Shown here piece after piece: positions 42,972 to 51,701 of a stretch of 64,000 nucleotides of DNA. The notes beneath the pieces were generated by a model that was not told where the DNA came from, made no database searches, and saw nothing but the letters and a program-made list of their open reading frames with translations. Source of the DNA: Verrucomicrobiia bacterium (GTDB lineage Bacteria; Verrucomicrobiota; Verrucomicrobiia; Limisphaerales; Fontisphaeraceae); contig JAOAIT010000018.1 in assembly GCA_026414565.1 (NCBI GenBank), forward strand, positions 62,001-126,000, written 5' to 3'. Both the position numbers and the translations under genes were made by a program. Numbering within the stretch: the first letter of the stretch is position 1; each line of letters starts with the position of its first letter.

Positions 42972-43859
42972 CTACAGGGCGTTGCGTTTTTCGAGGTAGG
43001 CCATCAGGGCGAAATCCAGCGGCTGATCCGTGCGAAAGAGGTGATAATCGGCTTCGAGTTTAATGCATTCACCGCGCAATTCGTCGCAGTAGCGATGCAA
43101 GCGCTCAAGGTATTTCTGGCGGAAAGCCTCTGCGTGGACGGGTTTTTCTTCCGCGGTTTCGCTGTCCTGCAGCAAAAGGGCGCCGCGATAGGGAAAATCC
43201 AGCTCCTCAGGAGAGAGGAGGTGCATGACGATGGTTTCCTGCTGCTGGGCATGGAGTTGGCGCAGCAGCTCGAAGGCAGTGTGGCCAGCGGCAAAGAAGT
43301 CGGAAATGATTACGGCCACTCCGCGACGGCGAAGGCTTTGCACAATTCCCAGAAGATCCGGGCCGATCAGGGTGGGGCCGCCTGCCTGCAATTGGGCCAG
43401 GACCTGAAAGATTTCTTCCGCATGAAAGCGCGCGGCCTTGGGTGGCACGGCCTGGCTGGCTTGAGCCGAGAAGAGGGCCAGACCGGGGGCGTCGTGCTGA
43501 TGAGTCATCAGGTAGGCCAGGACGGCTGCCAGCATGCGGCCATAGAGAAATTTGTTGGCATCGCCCTGGCCAAAGTCCATGGAGGCGCTGGTATCGAGAA
43601 AGATCTGACAGGTGAGGTTGGTATCGTCCTCGAATTGTTTAACGTAATATTTGTCGCAGCGGGCCCAGAGTTTCCAGTCGATGTAGCTGGGGTCGTCCCC
43701 GGTGGCGTAGGGGCGGTAGGCGGAGAACTCTGTGCTGTAACCCAAAAAGGGGCTGCGATGCAACCCTTCCAGAAAGCCCTCCACCACAGTGCGGGCCAGC
43801 AGTGACAAATCGTCAATGGCAGCCAGGGCGTTTGGGTTGAGGGCGAAGGTGGACGGCAT
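42972..43859 (-). CDS. DUF58 domain protein
   Basis: A 295-residue cytoplasmic vWA-related protein. The DUF58 hallmark is SAYRPYATGDDPSYIDWKLW (about residues 46-64). The vWA MIDAS follows as IFLDTSASMDFG (89-93), with VAVIISDFFAAG downstream. DUF58 proteins are near-constant partners of MoxR AAA ATPases and are thought to recruit them or their client. The ATG at 43859 was preferred over an in-frame TTG at 43874. The gap to the moxR stop is 16 nt and to the next gene 9 nt, so it belongs to the same operon. Confidence 0.9.
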   Translation of the reverse strand: MPSTFALNPNALAAIDDLSLLARTVVEGFLEGLHRSPFLGYSTEFSAYRPYATGDDPSYIDWKLWARCDKYYVKQFEDDTNLTCQIFLDTSASMDFGQGDANKFLYGRMLAAVLAYLMTHQHDAPGLALFSAQASQAVPPKAARFHAEEIFQVLAQLQAGGPTLIGPDLLGIVQSLRRRGVAVIISDFFAAGHTAFELLRQLHAQQQETIVMHLLSPEELDFPYRGALLLQDSETAEEKPVHAEAFRQKYLERLHRYCDELRGECIKLEADYHLFRTDQPLDFALMAYLEKRNAL

Positions 43860-43875
43860 AATCGCAGGCGGCAAA

Positions 43876-44892
43876 TTATGGTTTTACGTCGGCGAGCAGT
43901 TTTTCAATCAATTCAGGGACAGAAACTTTCTGGGCTCGGGCATTAAAATTGATCAAGATGCGATGACTGAGCACCTGACGGGCGACGGAGCGGACGCCTT
44001 CATAATCAGCGCAAAGTTTGCCAGAGACCGCCGCCCGGGCTTTGGCCCCCAGGATGAGGTACTGGGATGCGCGGGGACTGGCGCCCCAACGGACGAATTC
44101 TTTGATGTATTTAGGGGCGGCAGGGTCATCGGGGCGGGTGCGGGAGACCAGACGGACGGCGTATCGCACCACCTCCGTGGAGGCGGGGACGGCCCGGATT
44201 AGTTTTTGAATCTCCAGGACTTCCGCCGCATTGAGCACTGGCTTGAGATCGGGGATGGCTGTGCCCGTGGTGTTCAACACCACTTGTTCCTCTTCCTCGT
44301 TGGAAGGGTAGCGGGTGATAATATTAAACATGAAACGATCGGCCTGGGCTTCGGGTAGAACGTACGTGCCCTCCATTTCGATGGGGTTTTGGGTGGCGAA
44401 AACGTGAAAGGGTTGGGGCAGGGGATAGGTGGTGTTGCCCACAGTAACTTCCCGTTCCTGCATCACCTGAAGCATGGCGGCCTGAGTTTTGGGAGGGGTG
44501 CGATTGATTTCATCGGCCAGAATGAGGTTGGCAAAGATGGGGCCTTTGAGGAATTCGACTTTGCGGCGGCCGGTTTCAGGGTCGTCCTGAATGATGTCGG
44601 TGCCGGTGATATCGGCCGGCATGAGATCCGGAGTGAATTGGATGCGGCTGAAGGACATATCCAGAACACGCCCCAAGGAGCGCACCAGCAATGTTTTGGC
44701 GAGGCCGGGCACACCCATGACGAGAGAATGGCCGCCGCAGAAAATTGTTAGGAGGACGTTGTCAATTACCTCCCGCTGGCCGACAATCACCTTGCCCAAT
44801 TCGTCCATTAAAGCCTTGCGCCGGGCCGTTAAACGTTCAATGGCTTCGACGGTTATGCGTTGGTCTGCATCGGCCATCAGGGACGTGCTCAT
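43876..44892 (-). CDS. MoxR-family AAA+ ATPase
   Basis: A 338-residue AAA+ ATPase of the MoxR family, whose members act as chaperones for assembly or metal insertion together with vWA-domain partners. Walker A is VMGVPGLAKTLLV (K66), the Walker B region is NLILADEINRTPPKTQAAML, sensor 1 is FATQNPIEMEGTYVLPEAQADRF, and sensor 2 is near ASPRASQYLILGAKA. These are textbook MoxR motifs. It is the first gene of the minus-strand cluster MoxR-DUF58-BatA-like-DUF4175-like-vWA. An alternative start MADADQ lies 15 nt downstream. No clear ribosome binding site or promoter was recognised upstream. Confidence 0.94.
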   Translation of the reverse strand: MSTSLMADADQRITVEAIERLTARRKALMDELGKVIVGQREVIDNVLLTIFCGGHSLVMGVPGLAKTLLVRSLGRVLDMSFSRIQFTPDLMPADITGTDIIQDDPETGRRKVEFLKGPIFANLILADEINRTPPKTQAAMLQVMQEREVTVGNTTYPLPQPFHVFATQNPIEMEGTYVLPEAQADRFMFNIITRYPSNEEEEQVVLNTTGTAIPDLKPVLNAAEVLEIQKLIRAVPASTEVVRYAVRLVSRTRPDDPAAPKYIKEFVRWGASPRASQYLILGAKARAAVSGKLCADYEGVRSVARQVLSHRILINFNARAQKVSVPELIEKLLADVKP

Positions 44893-45239
44893 GTGTGTTT
44901 ATGCAAGTTGATTAGTGCCATAAAATGCCGCTCCCTGAGGGGAAGGGCAAGCATGGACGGTCTCTATTCAATAGACACCACGTAGCGGGCAGCTATTCAA
45001 AGAGGCCTGAAGATCGAGCCGTTAATTTGCGATCTGCCACCGGCGTTTGGCCAGCCAGGGGGATGTTCAACGGGACAACAGGGCGCGGCAGACTTATACG
45101 GCGGCAACAAGCCCATCTCCCTTCTCAGGACCACGCACAGGCAGCTCGAGACTCACTCCATTGCGGGTTCCGGCCGACGGAGGATAAAAGCGGCAAAGCC
45201 GGTGAGAATATGCAGATTCAATAGGCCGAACTGCTTGGA
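44893..45239. other. Intergenic region between moxR and valS
   Basis: This gap of about 350 nt lies upstream of moxR and downstream of valS, both on the minus strand. An open frame of 99 codons at 44925-45224 on the plus strand has no recognisable similarity or coding pattern and was not accepted. A small stem with AAA/TTT loop (45191-45201) may end the valS transcript. A promoter for the moxR cluster must be here, but I cannot point to one with confidence. Confidence 0.35.
45191..45201 (-). terminator. Weak hairpin downstream of valS
   Basis: On the minus strand CGGC-TTT-GCCG is followed by CTTTTATCC, about 39 nt after the valS stop. The stem is only 4 bp and the T run is interrupted, so it is a weak candidate. 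Confidence 0.25.
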
Positions 45240-47912
45240 CTAGGTGGTCAAGGCCTGAATCGCATCCGCGGCTTTTTGCTTTTTAGCTTCCCATTCGGCC
45301 AGACGACGTTGCTGCTCCGCCAGGATATGAGGCGGCACTTTCTGGGTGAATTGAGGATTGTGGAGCTTCTCCAAGATCTTATCAATTTCCCGTTGGATTT
45401 TATCCAACTCTTTTTGGAGGCGGGCTTTTTCCGCTTCGACATCCACCGCGCCGGCCAAAAGCAGATACAGGTCGCCCAGCGGAGTGCGCGCCGAAGGGGT
45501 GCCTTTGGGAGGTTGATATGCGGGTTGGACGAGAAATTCCTGGGCGTTCAATAGCAGCTTAATGACCACCGCCTCTTCCGCGGGGATTTCAGTTTCGGGT
45601 TTCAGGACAAACTGGACTTTTTTTGCAGGGGCGATATTGGCTTCGCGCTTGAGGTTGCGGCCCTGACGTACCAGTTCGTATTTGTTTTCCGTAAAGGCGG
45701 CCAGCTCGGGACGCAGTCGGTAATGCTCCTTAAAATCTTCATCCAACGGTTTGGGCCACGGGGCAAACATGATGGTTTTGCCGCCCTGCCGGTCAGGCAT
45801 GTCGGCATTAAAGCCCATGCCATGCCACAGTTCTTCGGTGATGAACGGCAGAAACGGATGAAACAGGCGGAGGGCATGGGAAAGAACGAAGTCAATGACA
45901 GCCAGGGTATTGGCCTTGCGCGCCTGGTCTGCGCCTTGCAGCACGGCTTTGCTGGCTTCGATGTACCAATCGCAGTATTCGTTCCAGAAGAAACGATATA
46001 AGACGTTGGCGGCTTCATTGAAATGATACTCTTCGAGAGCGGTACTGACTTCGCGAATGGCTGCGTCAAGGCGCAGTAAAATCCAGATGTCATCAGAGGA
46101 AAGCAGGGCGGGATTGATCTCTGCTTCAGATTCACCTCCCTGCATTTGCCGGAAGCGACAGGCGTTCCACAGCTTGTTGCAAAAGTTACGGCCCAGTTCC
46201 ACGTCTTTTTCATCAAAAAGAACATCCTGGCCGAGTGGAGCACCGCGCATGGTGCCAAAGCGCAGGGCATCAGCGCCGTATTTGGCAATCAACTCCAACG
46301 GCTCGGGGGAATTGCCCAGGCTTTTACTCATCTTGCGGCCCAGCTTGTCGCGGATGATGCCGGTGAAATAGACGTTGCGGAAGGGCATTTCGCCCATGAA
46401 TTCGTAACCGGCCATGATCATGCGCGCCACCCAGAAAAAGATGATGTCGGGGCCGGTAACGAGGTCCGTGGTGGGATAAAACTTTTTCAGCGTGTCGGTA
46501 TTATCCGGCCAGCCCATGGTTGCAAAGGGCCAGAGCCAGGAACTAAACCAGGTATCCAACACATCGGGGTCCTGGTTCCAGTTTTCGGGATCAGGCGGGG
46601 GCTGGATGTCACAGTAGATTTCAGGTTTCGACTTGTGATACCACACGGGCACGCGATGCCCCCACCACAACTGGCGGCTGATGCACCAGTCCTTTAGATT
46701 GCGCATCCAGTGGGTGTAGGTTTTAACCCAGCGGCTGGGATGGAATTGCAGTCGGCCTTCCTCCACCACCCTGAGTGAAGGCTCCACGCTGGGATATTTC
46801 AAGAACCACTGCTCGCTCAGGTAAGGTTCAATGGGCACATGACTGCGTTGACTATAGCCCACATTGTGGACGTAATCCTCTGTTTTAACCAACAGTCCCA
46901 AACCTGTGAGTTCCTCGATAACGGCCTGGCGGGCTTCCATGCGGTCCATGCCGGCAAAATCGTCGCCTGCTGCGTCAGTCATGACGCCGTCGGGGCCGAT
47001 GACCACCGTAAAAGGCAGGTGGTGGCGTACCGCCATTTCATAGTCCGCCGGATCATGGGCGGGTGTGACTTTAACACACCCCGTGCCGAATTTTGGATCC
47101 ACCAATTCATCGGTGATGACCGGGATGGACTTGTTTTGCAGCGGCAGAAGCAGTCTTTTGCCATGCAAATGGCGGTAGCGCTCATCCTCAGGATGGACCG
47201 CCACGGCTTCGTCGCCCAACATGGTTTCGGGACGGGTGGTGGCCACCACGACATGGGCGTCCGCTTTGGGGTTACCTGACTCATCCAGTACGGGATATTT
47301 GATATGCCAGAGATGTCCCTTTTCCTCGATCCATTCCACCTCCTCGTCAGACAAGGCCGTCCGCGCGGCCGGGTCCCAGTTCACCATGCGCTTGCCGCGG
47401 TAGATCAAACCTTTGCGGTACAACTCGACAAAAACCTTCTGAACACATTTGGAATACTCGGAATCCATGGTGAATCGCTCGCGCGTCCAGTCGCACGAGC
47501 ACCCCAGTTTTTTGAGCTGCTCAATGATGATGCCCCCGTGCTTCTCCTTCCACGCCCAGACATATTCGAGGAATTTTTCGCGGCCCAGATCATCGCGGTG
47601 CTTCATGATGCCCTGTTTGCGCAGGTTTTTCTCCACCACGGCCTGGGTGGCAATGCCGGCGTGGTCAGTGCCGGGCAGCCAAAGCACTTCCTTGCCTTGC
47701 ATGCGAGCGCGCCGGCTCAGGATATCTTGAATGGTATTATTCAGGACGTGCCCCATGTGCAGCACTCCCGTCACATTGGGCGGCGGAATGACGATGGAAT
47801 ACGCTGGCTTGGAGGAATTCGGATTGGCTGTAAAACAGCCTTGGGACATCCAGTACTGATACCATTTGCCTTCAACGGCTTGAGGTTCGTAGGCTTTAGG
47901 AATTTCAGACAT
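45240..47912 (-). CDS. valS: Valyl-tRNA synthetase
   Basis: Charges tRNA-Val with valine. The 890-residue class I enzyme has the HIGH-type motif in PPPNVTGVLHMGHVLNN (about residues 43-59), the WLPGTDHAGIATQ block, editing-domain segments (HVVVATTRPETMLGDEAVAVHP), KMSKS as RKMSKSLGNSPEP, and the C-terminal coiled coil (about 825-885) that binds the tRNA. Length is normal for a bacterial ValRS (880-950). It reads from 47912 on the minus strand. No T-box leader is visible in the 90 nt upstream. Confidence 0.97.
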   Translation of the reverse strand: MSEIPKAYEPQAVEGKWYQYWMSQGCFTANPNSSKPAYSIVIPPPNVTGVLHMGHVLNNTIQDILSRRARMQGKEVLWLPGTDHAGIATQAVVEKNLRKQGIMKHRDDLGREKFLEYVWAWKEKHGGIIIEQLKKLGCSCDWTRERFTMDSEYSKCVQKVFVELYRKGLIYRGKRMVNWDPAARTALSDEEVEWIEEKGHLWHIKYPVLDESGNPKADAHVVVATTRPETMLGDEAVAVHPEDERYRHLHGKRLLLPLQNKSIPVITDELVDPKFGTGCVKVTPAHDPADYEMAVRHHLPFTVVIGPDGVMTDAAGDDFAGMDRMEARQAVIEELTGLGLLVKTEDYVHNVGYSQRSHVPIEPYLSEQWFLKYPSVEPSLRVVEEGRLQFHPSRWVKTYTHWMRNLKDWCISRQLWWGHRVPVWYHKSKPEIYCDIQPPPDPENWNQDPDVLDTWFSSWLWPFATMGWPDNTDTLKKFYPTTDLVTGPDIIFFWVARMIMAGYEFMGEMPFRNVYFTGIIRDKLGRKMSKSLGNSPEPLELIAKYGADALRFGTMRGAPLGQDVLFDEKDVELGRNFCNKLWNACRFRQMQGGESEAEINPALLSSDDIWILLRLDAAIREVSTALEEYHFNEAANVLYRFFWNEYCDWYIEASKAVLQGADQARKANTLAVIDFVLSHALRLFHPFLPFITEELWHGMGFNADMPDRQGGKTIMFAPWPKPLDEDFKEHYRLRPELAAFTENKYELVRQGRNLKREANIAPAKKVQFVLKPETEIPAEEAVVIKLLLNAQEFLVQPAYQPPKGTPSARTPLGDLYLLLAGAVDVEAEKARLQKELDKIQREIDKILEKLHNPQFTQKVPPHILAEQQRRLAEWEAKKQKAADAIQALTT

Positions 47913-48002
47913 AGGAATTGAGTAAAAAGCTTATTTGCATCGGCCACGTGCTTGTGATGATTATCGTCACTCCGCAGTGATTACGGCAGGCTGGATGTTA
48001 AT

Positions 48003-48437
48003 TCAGTCCTCTTCCAAATATGATTGCGGAGGGCCGATGATGCCAAAGCCGCCGATTTGTCGAAAATGTTTGTCAAAAGTGGCCGCACGCTCCAAACCCA
48101 GGCGGCGCATCAATGCAAACGACACGGCGTCGCAATAACTAAAACTTTTGTCGGCATACCTGCGTAAAAGACGGCGGGCTTCCTGTTCGTCCTCGGCCAG
48201 TACGGGTTCCCAGCGCATTACCGGGTTTTTCTCTGCATCATCAAGGATCTGCAGGCGCATTTTGAGCGAGCGGGAAAAATAGGCGTAAGTCTCGGCCAGA
48301 ATAAAACTGGTGAATACAAACCCCTGACGCATGCTTAAAAGCTGCCGCGTCATGGCGACGGCCTGGCTGTGTGCAGGCTCGCGCATGTCTCTTAAAGCAA
48401 TCCAAAAGGAGGCGTCCAAAAAAACCCAATTATTCAT
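48003..48437 (-). CDS. PIN-domain toxin (VapC-like)
   Basis: A 144-residue PIN-domain protein, a predicted Mg-dependent RNase of the VapC toxin type. Acidic residues expected for the active site are D8 (WVFLDASFW), E49 (FILAETYAYF), D103 (FSYCDAVSFALM) and D122 (AATFDKHF). It overlaps the upstream antitoxin gene by 8 nt, the usual coupling in toxin-antitoxin pairs. The target RNA is not predictable. Confidence 0.88.
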   Translation of the reverse strand: MNNWVFLDASFWIALRDMREPAHSQAVAMTRQLLSMRQGFVFTSFILAETYAYFSRSLKMRLQILDDAEKNPVMRWEPVLAEDEQEARRLLRRYADKSFSYCDAVSFALMRRLGLERAATFDKHFRQIGGFGIIGPPQSYLEED

Positions 48438-48891
48438 TCTTTACTCCCAGGCTTTGATCGTAAGCTTTACGGCTTTTTTCGTTTTCGTAGTAGTCCTCAG
48501 GCAAAGGAGGGGCTGGCACCCATTGCCCACCCCTTTTAACGTGTCGCTTGGGCGTGCCGTAGATGTAATGATCGTGATTAATCACGCCATCTTCAGGACC
48601 CACAAAACTCGCGTCGGCCGGTGGCGCCAGCAAGGGGTTTTTGGACCATGCCTCTTCCGGCAGATTCATCCTTTCGTCAATCAACGAGCGAATGACGGCT
48701 GCCATGGGAACCCCCCGGCGCGCGGCTTCTGCCTGCAGGAAACGGTGCTCACTCGCGCTCAGGTAGATCTGAGTGCGAATCATCGGACCGGTGTTTTCCT
48801 CAATCCACGGGGTGGATTGAGGAAGGGCATCCTGCAACTGTGCAGGTTCCGTGGCGCACTGTTTATGACTGCGATGCTTTTTTGTTTTCAT
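48430..48891 (-). CDS. Ribbon-helix-helix antitoxin partner of the PIN toxin
   Basis: A product of up to 153 residues. A ribbon-helix-helix segment (RTQIYLSASEHRFLQAEAARRGVPMAAVIRSLID) begins at about residue 38 counting from the ATG at 48891, after a basic, disordered-looking tail. The C-terminal part (PEDGVINHDHYIYGTPKRHVK ... ENEKSRKAYDQSL) would wrap the toxin. The true start may be the internal ATG at 48783, directly before the RHH strand. The predicted promoter ends only 6 nt upstream of 48891, so either a leaderless transcript or that internal start is implied. The gene precedes and overlaps the toxin. Confidence 0.8.
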   Translation of the reverse strand: MKTKKHRSHKQCATEPAQLQDALPQSTPWIEENTGPMIRTQIYLSASEHRFLQAEAARRGVPMAAVIRSLIDERMNLPEEAWSKNPLLAPPADASFVGPEDGVINHDHYIYGTPKRHVKRGGQWVPAPPLPEDYYENEKSRKAYDQSLGVKNE

Positions 48892-48897
48892 GCGCCT

Positions 48898-48925
48898 AAT
48901 ATACATCGCAACATCTATATGTCAA
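48898..48925 (-). promoter_or_regulatory. Promoter and probable operator of the toxin-antitoxin pair
   Basis: On the minus strand TTGACA (48920-48925, perfect consensus) and TATATT (48898-48903) are 16 nt apart, in the 36-nt gap between cimA and the antitoxin gene. The space between the boxes holds an imperfect inverted repeat, TATAGAT-N6-ATGTATA (48900-48919, 6 of 7 pairs). It overlaps the -10 box and is a plausible autorepression site for the RHH antitoxin. Confidence 0.62.
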
Positions 48926-48927
48926 TA

Positions 48928-50496
48928 TTATTTTTGAATTTTTTGCAGCGCGTATTCCATGCTGTCCACCAAGGCTTGAAGCGAAGCGGTGATGATGTTT
49001 TCACTGACCCCCACAGTTCCCCACTCTTTATGGCCATCGGAGGAAGTGATTAAGACGCGGGTTTTGGCCGCAGTGCCGGCGGCGGTGTTGATAATACGCA
49101 CCTTGTAATCCACCAAGGTGACTTTCTCCAAGTGCGGGAAAAACTTCACCAAGGCCTGACGCAATGCGCCATCCAAGGCATTCACCGGCCCGTCTCCCTC
49201 GGCAACGGTATGGGCGATCCGGTCCTTGACCCGTACTTTGATCGTAGCCTCACAAGTTGATTGACCGTTTTGGCCGCGAATTGACACGTGGTAGCCCTCC
49301 ACATGGAAGGGCAGGGAGGTCTGCTGCAAATGCTTGCGGATGAGCAAAGCCAGCGAGGCCTCGGCGGCCTCAAATTCATACCCCTCGCTCTCCAGTCTTT
49401 TGATTTCATTCAGAACGGCCTTTAGTTCTGCAGTGTCGGGAGTGACCTTGAATCCCAGCTCCCGGGCTTTCCAATAGATATTCGAGCGGCCGGACAAATC
49501 ACTGACCAACACCTTGCGGGTATTTCCCACAGATTCCGGCGCAATGTGCTCGTAACTCTGGGCCACCCGCTCCACAGCATGCACGTGCATACCGCCTTTG
49601 TGCGCAAACGCTGTGGCACCCACCCAAGGCTGACGCGGATCCGGCCGCACATTGGCGATTTCATCCACAAACAGCGAAAGCTCGCGTAACTTCGGCAGCG
49701 AAGCTGGAGGCACGCAGACCATTCCCATTTTGAAGTGCAGGGTGGGGATGACGCTGGTCAGATTACAATTACCCGTACGCTCACCGTAGCCATTGATGGT
49801 GCCCTGTACCTGGGTGGCTCCGGCTTCGACAGCGGCAATTGCATTGGCCACCCCAAAACCACAATCGTTATGCGTATGAATGCCAATTGGCACCGTAAGG
49901 CGGCCTTTGGCAATCTCAGTAATGCGCTTGATTTCGGATGGCAGACAGCCGCCGTTGGTATCGCACAATATGACACAATCGGCACCGGCTTTCTCGGCGG
50001 CCTGCCAAGTCGCAAGCGCATACTCCGGCTCGTTTTTATAGCCGTCAAAAGAGTGCTCAGCATCATAAAAGACCGTTTTCCCATGGTCCTTGAAGAAACG
50101 AATGGTGTCGGCGATCATGGCCAGATTTTCGTCCGGCGTGGCACGCAGCACCTCCGTTACGTGCAACAGCCAGGTTTTGCCCACAATCGTGACCACGGGG
50201 GTTTCCGCTTCCAACAGTTGAATCATCAACTCATCGCGTTCTACGGGCATCCCTTTGCGCCGGGTCATGCTAAAGGCGGCGATTTTGGCATTTTTGTATT
50301 TGCGTCGGGCCGCCTGCTGAAAAAACTCCATGTCCTTGGGGTTGCTGCCGGGCCAGCCCCCCTCAATATACTGAATGCCGAAGGCGTCCAACCGCTCCGC
50401 GATCCTCAGCTTGTCTGCCGCGGACAAATTGATGCCTTCGCCCTGCGTGCCGTCCCGCAGGGTGGTGTCGTAGATTTCCACTGCCGGTTTTTTCAT
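48928..50496 (-). CDS. cimA: Citramalate synthase
   Basis: Condenses pyruvate and acetyl-CoA to (R)-citramalate, the entry to threonine-independent isoleucine synthesis. The 522-residue product has the HMGL-like TIM barrel: IYDTTLRDGTQGEGINLS (DTTLRDG metal/substrate motif), GIQYIEGGWPGSNPKD, ILCDTNGG, IHTHNDCGFGVANAIAAV and GTINGYGERTGNCNL. A LeuA-type C-terminal regulatory domain is at about 370-515. EGGWPGSNPKD is the form that separates CimA from 2-isopropylmalate synthase. The start MKKPAVEIYDTT at 50496 places the barrel right at the amino end. It lies directly upstream of the toxin-antitoxin pair on the same strand. Confidence 0.9.
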   Translation of the reverse strand: MKKPAVEIYDTTLRDGTQGEGINLSAADKLRIAERLDAFGIQYIEGGWPGSNPKDMEFFQQAARRKYKNAKIAAFSMTRRKGMPVERDELMIQLLEAETPVVTIVGKTWLLHVTEVLRATPDENLAMIADTIRFFKDHGKTVFYDAEHSFDGYKNEPEYALATWQAAEKAGADCVILCDTNGGCLPSEIKRITEIAKGRLTVPIGIHTHNDCGFGVANAIAAVEAGATQVQGTINGYGERTGNCNLTSVIPTLHFKMGMVCVPPASLPKLRELSLFVDEIANVRPDPRQPWVGATAFAHKGGMHVHAVERVAQSYEHIAPESVGNTRKVLVSDLSGRSNIYWKARELGFKVTPDTAELKAVLNEIKRLESEGYEFEAAEASLALLIRKHLQQTSLPFHVEGYHVSIRGQNGQSTCEATIKVRVKDRIAHTVAEGDGPVNALDGALRQALVKFFPHLEKVTLVDYKVRIINTAAGTAAKTRVLITSSDGHKEWGTVGVSENIITASLQALVDSMEYALQKIQK

Positions 50497-50659
50497 AACA
50501 GAGATTCGGTGCGGCATCCGCTTCGTCTTGACCTGCTTAGACCAGACACGACATGCCGCAACAAGAGCTTAAAGCCTATCACCCGGCCAAACGGCTGGCA
50601 AATCTGTAATTGCCAGGAGAGCCCTCCCGAACTCATGGTAAGAAATACGGAATGCAGAG

Positions 50660-50687
50660 TTGCCTACCTCATCCCATCTGTTATGCT
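50660..50687 (+). promoter_or_regulatory. Predicted promoter of the CDF transporter gene
   Basis: TTGCCT (50660-50665) and TATGCT (50682-50687) are 16 nt apart, giving an expected transcript start near 50694. This rules out the far-upstream TTG at 50660 as the start codon and favours the GTG at 50708. Confidence 0.45.
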
Positions 50688-50707
50688 GGGCCATCGCGAG
50701 CACGACA

Positions 50708-51697
50708 GTGGTTGCAACTACGCAAAAGCCGAGAGATGCAAACAGCTTCACCGAGGCCAGATTGACTCGTTATGCCTGGTTGTCCATTGGCGCAGCAGGA
50801 GTAACCATTGGACTGAAGACCAGCGCTTTTTTCATCACTGGCTCCATCGGTTTGCTATCTGATGCCCTGGAATCACTGGTTAATTTAGCGGGTGCAATCA
50901 TGGCCTTGATCGTGCTGGCCATTGCCGCCCGCCCCCCCGATGAAGACCATGCCTACGGTCATGGCAAAGCAGAGTATTTTTCCAGCGGGGCTGAAGGTAC
51001 GATGATTGTGGTGGCGGCGGTCAGCATCGCGGCAGCGGCGCTCAACCGCCTGCTATTTCCACAGCCCTTGCAAGACCTTGGCCTGGGCTTGGTCATCAGC
51101 GTGGTGGCCTCGGGAATTAACCTGGCCGTGGCCCTCGTCCTGGGCCGGGCTGGGCGCACCCATCGTTCCATTACCCTCGAGGCCAATGCCAGTCATCTGA
51201 TGACTGACGTTTGGACCTCGGTGGCCGTCTTGGTGGGGGTGGGCGCAGTGGGACTGAGCGGCTGGCAATGGTTAGACCCAGTGATCGCCATGGCCATGGC
51301 CATCAACATCATGCGCACAGGCTGGTTGATTGTACGGCGTTCCATCCTTGGCCTCATGGACACCGCCCTGCCCGCTGAAGATCAAAAACTGATTCAAGAA
51401 GTGCTGGCTCCTTACCGCGAGCGTGGCCTCCAATTCCATGCCTTGCGCACGCGACAATCCGGCGCCCGGCAGTTTGTTTCCATGCATGTCTTGGTGCCCG
51501 GAACCTGGACGGTGCAGCAGGGGCATGACTGGCTGGAAAAATTGGAGGCCGATTTAAGGGCACGTCTGCCCGCCGCCACCGTGTTCACACACCTGGAACC
51601 CATTGAAGATCCCTGCTCCTGGGAGGATACCCACCTTGAGCGGACCTCGACCACAGCAAACTCGACCGCCGAGGCGCCGCCGGCGCCCTCGATTTGA
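50708..51697 (+). CDS. Cation diffusion facilitator (CDF) transporter
   Basis: A 329-residue Zn/Mn/Fe/Co exporter of the CDF family using proton exchange. Membrane helices start near [22 protein letters not shown]. The first metal motif is [14 protein letters not shown], in which the usual HxxxD of the D/H-x3-D pair is replaced by [19 protein letters not shown] follows, and the second motif is [18 protein letters not shown] (H-x3-D). The C-terminal domain (about 210-300) is the ferredoxin-like cytoplasmic part ([22 protein letters not shown]). The start is uncertain: no in-frame ATG exists before the first helix, and GTG at 50708 fits the predicted promoter. The metal cannot be predicted with confidence. 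Confidence 0.84.
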   Translation: MVATTQKPRDANSFTEARLTRYAWLSIGAAGVTIGLKTSAFFITGSIGLLSDALESLVNLAGAIMALIVLAIAARPPDEDHAYGHGKAEYFSSGAEGTMIVVAAVSIAAAALNRLLFPQPLQDLGLGLVISVVASGINLAVALVLGRAGRTHRSITLEANASHLMTDVWTSVAVLVGVGAVGLSGWQWLDPVIAMAMAINIMRTGWLIVRRSILGLMDTALPAEDQKLIQEVLAPYRERGLQFHALRTRQSGARQFVSMHVLVPGTWTVQQGHDWLEKLEADLRARLPAATVFTHLEPIEDPCSWEDTHLERTSTTANSTAEAPPAPSI

Positions 51698-51701
51698 GCT
51701 T

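Noticed and set aside
44925-45224. 99-codon open frame between moxR and valS
   Set aside because: Composition and translated sequence show no coding character or recognisable motif, and no ribosome binding site precedes it.
47913-48002. T-box leader for valS
   Set aside because: The gap upstream of valS is 90 nt and shows no T-box consensus or specifier stem.
50660-50707. TTG start for the CDF transporter at 50660
   Set aside because: The TTG forms part of a well-spaced -35 box, and the added residues are not like a CDF amino end.
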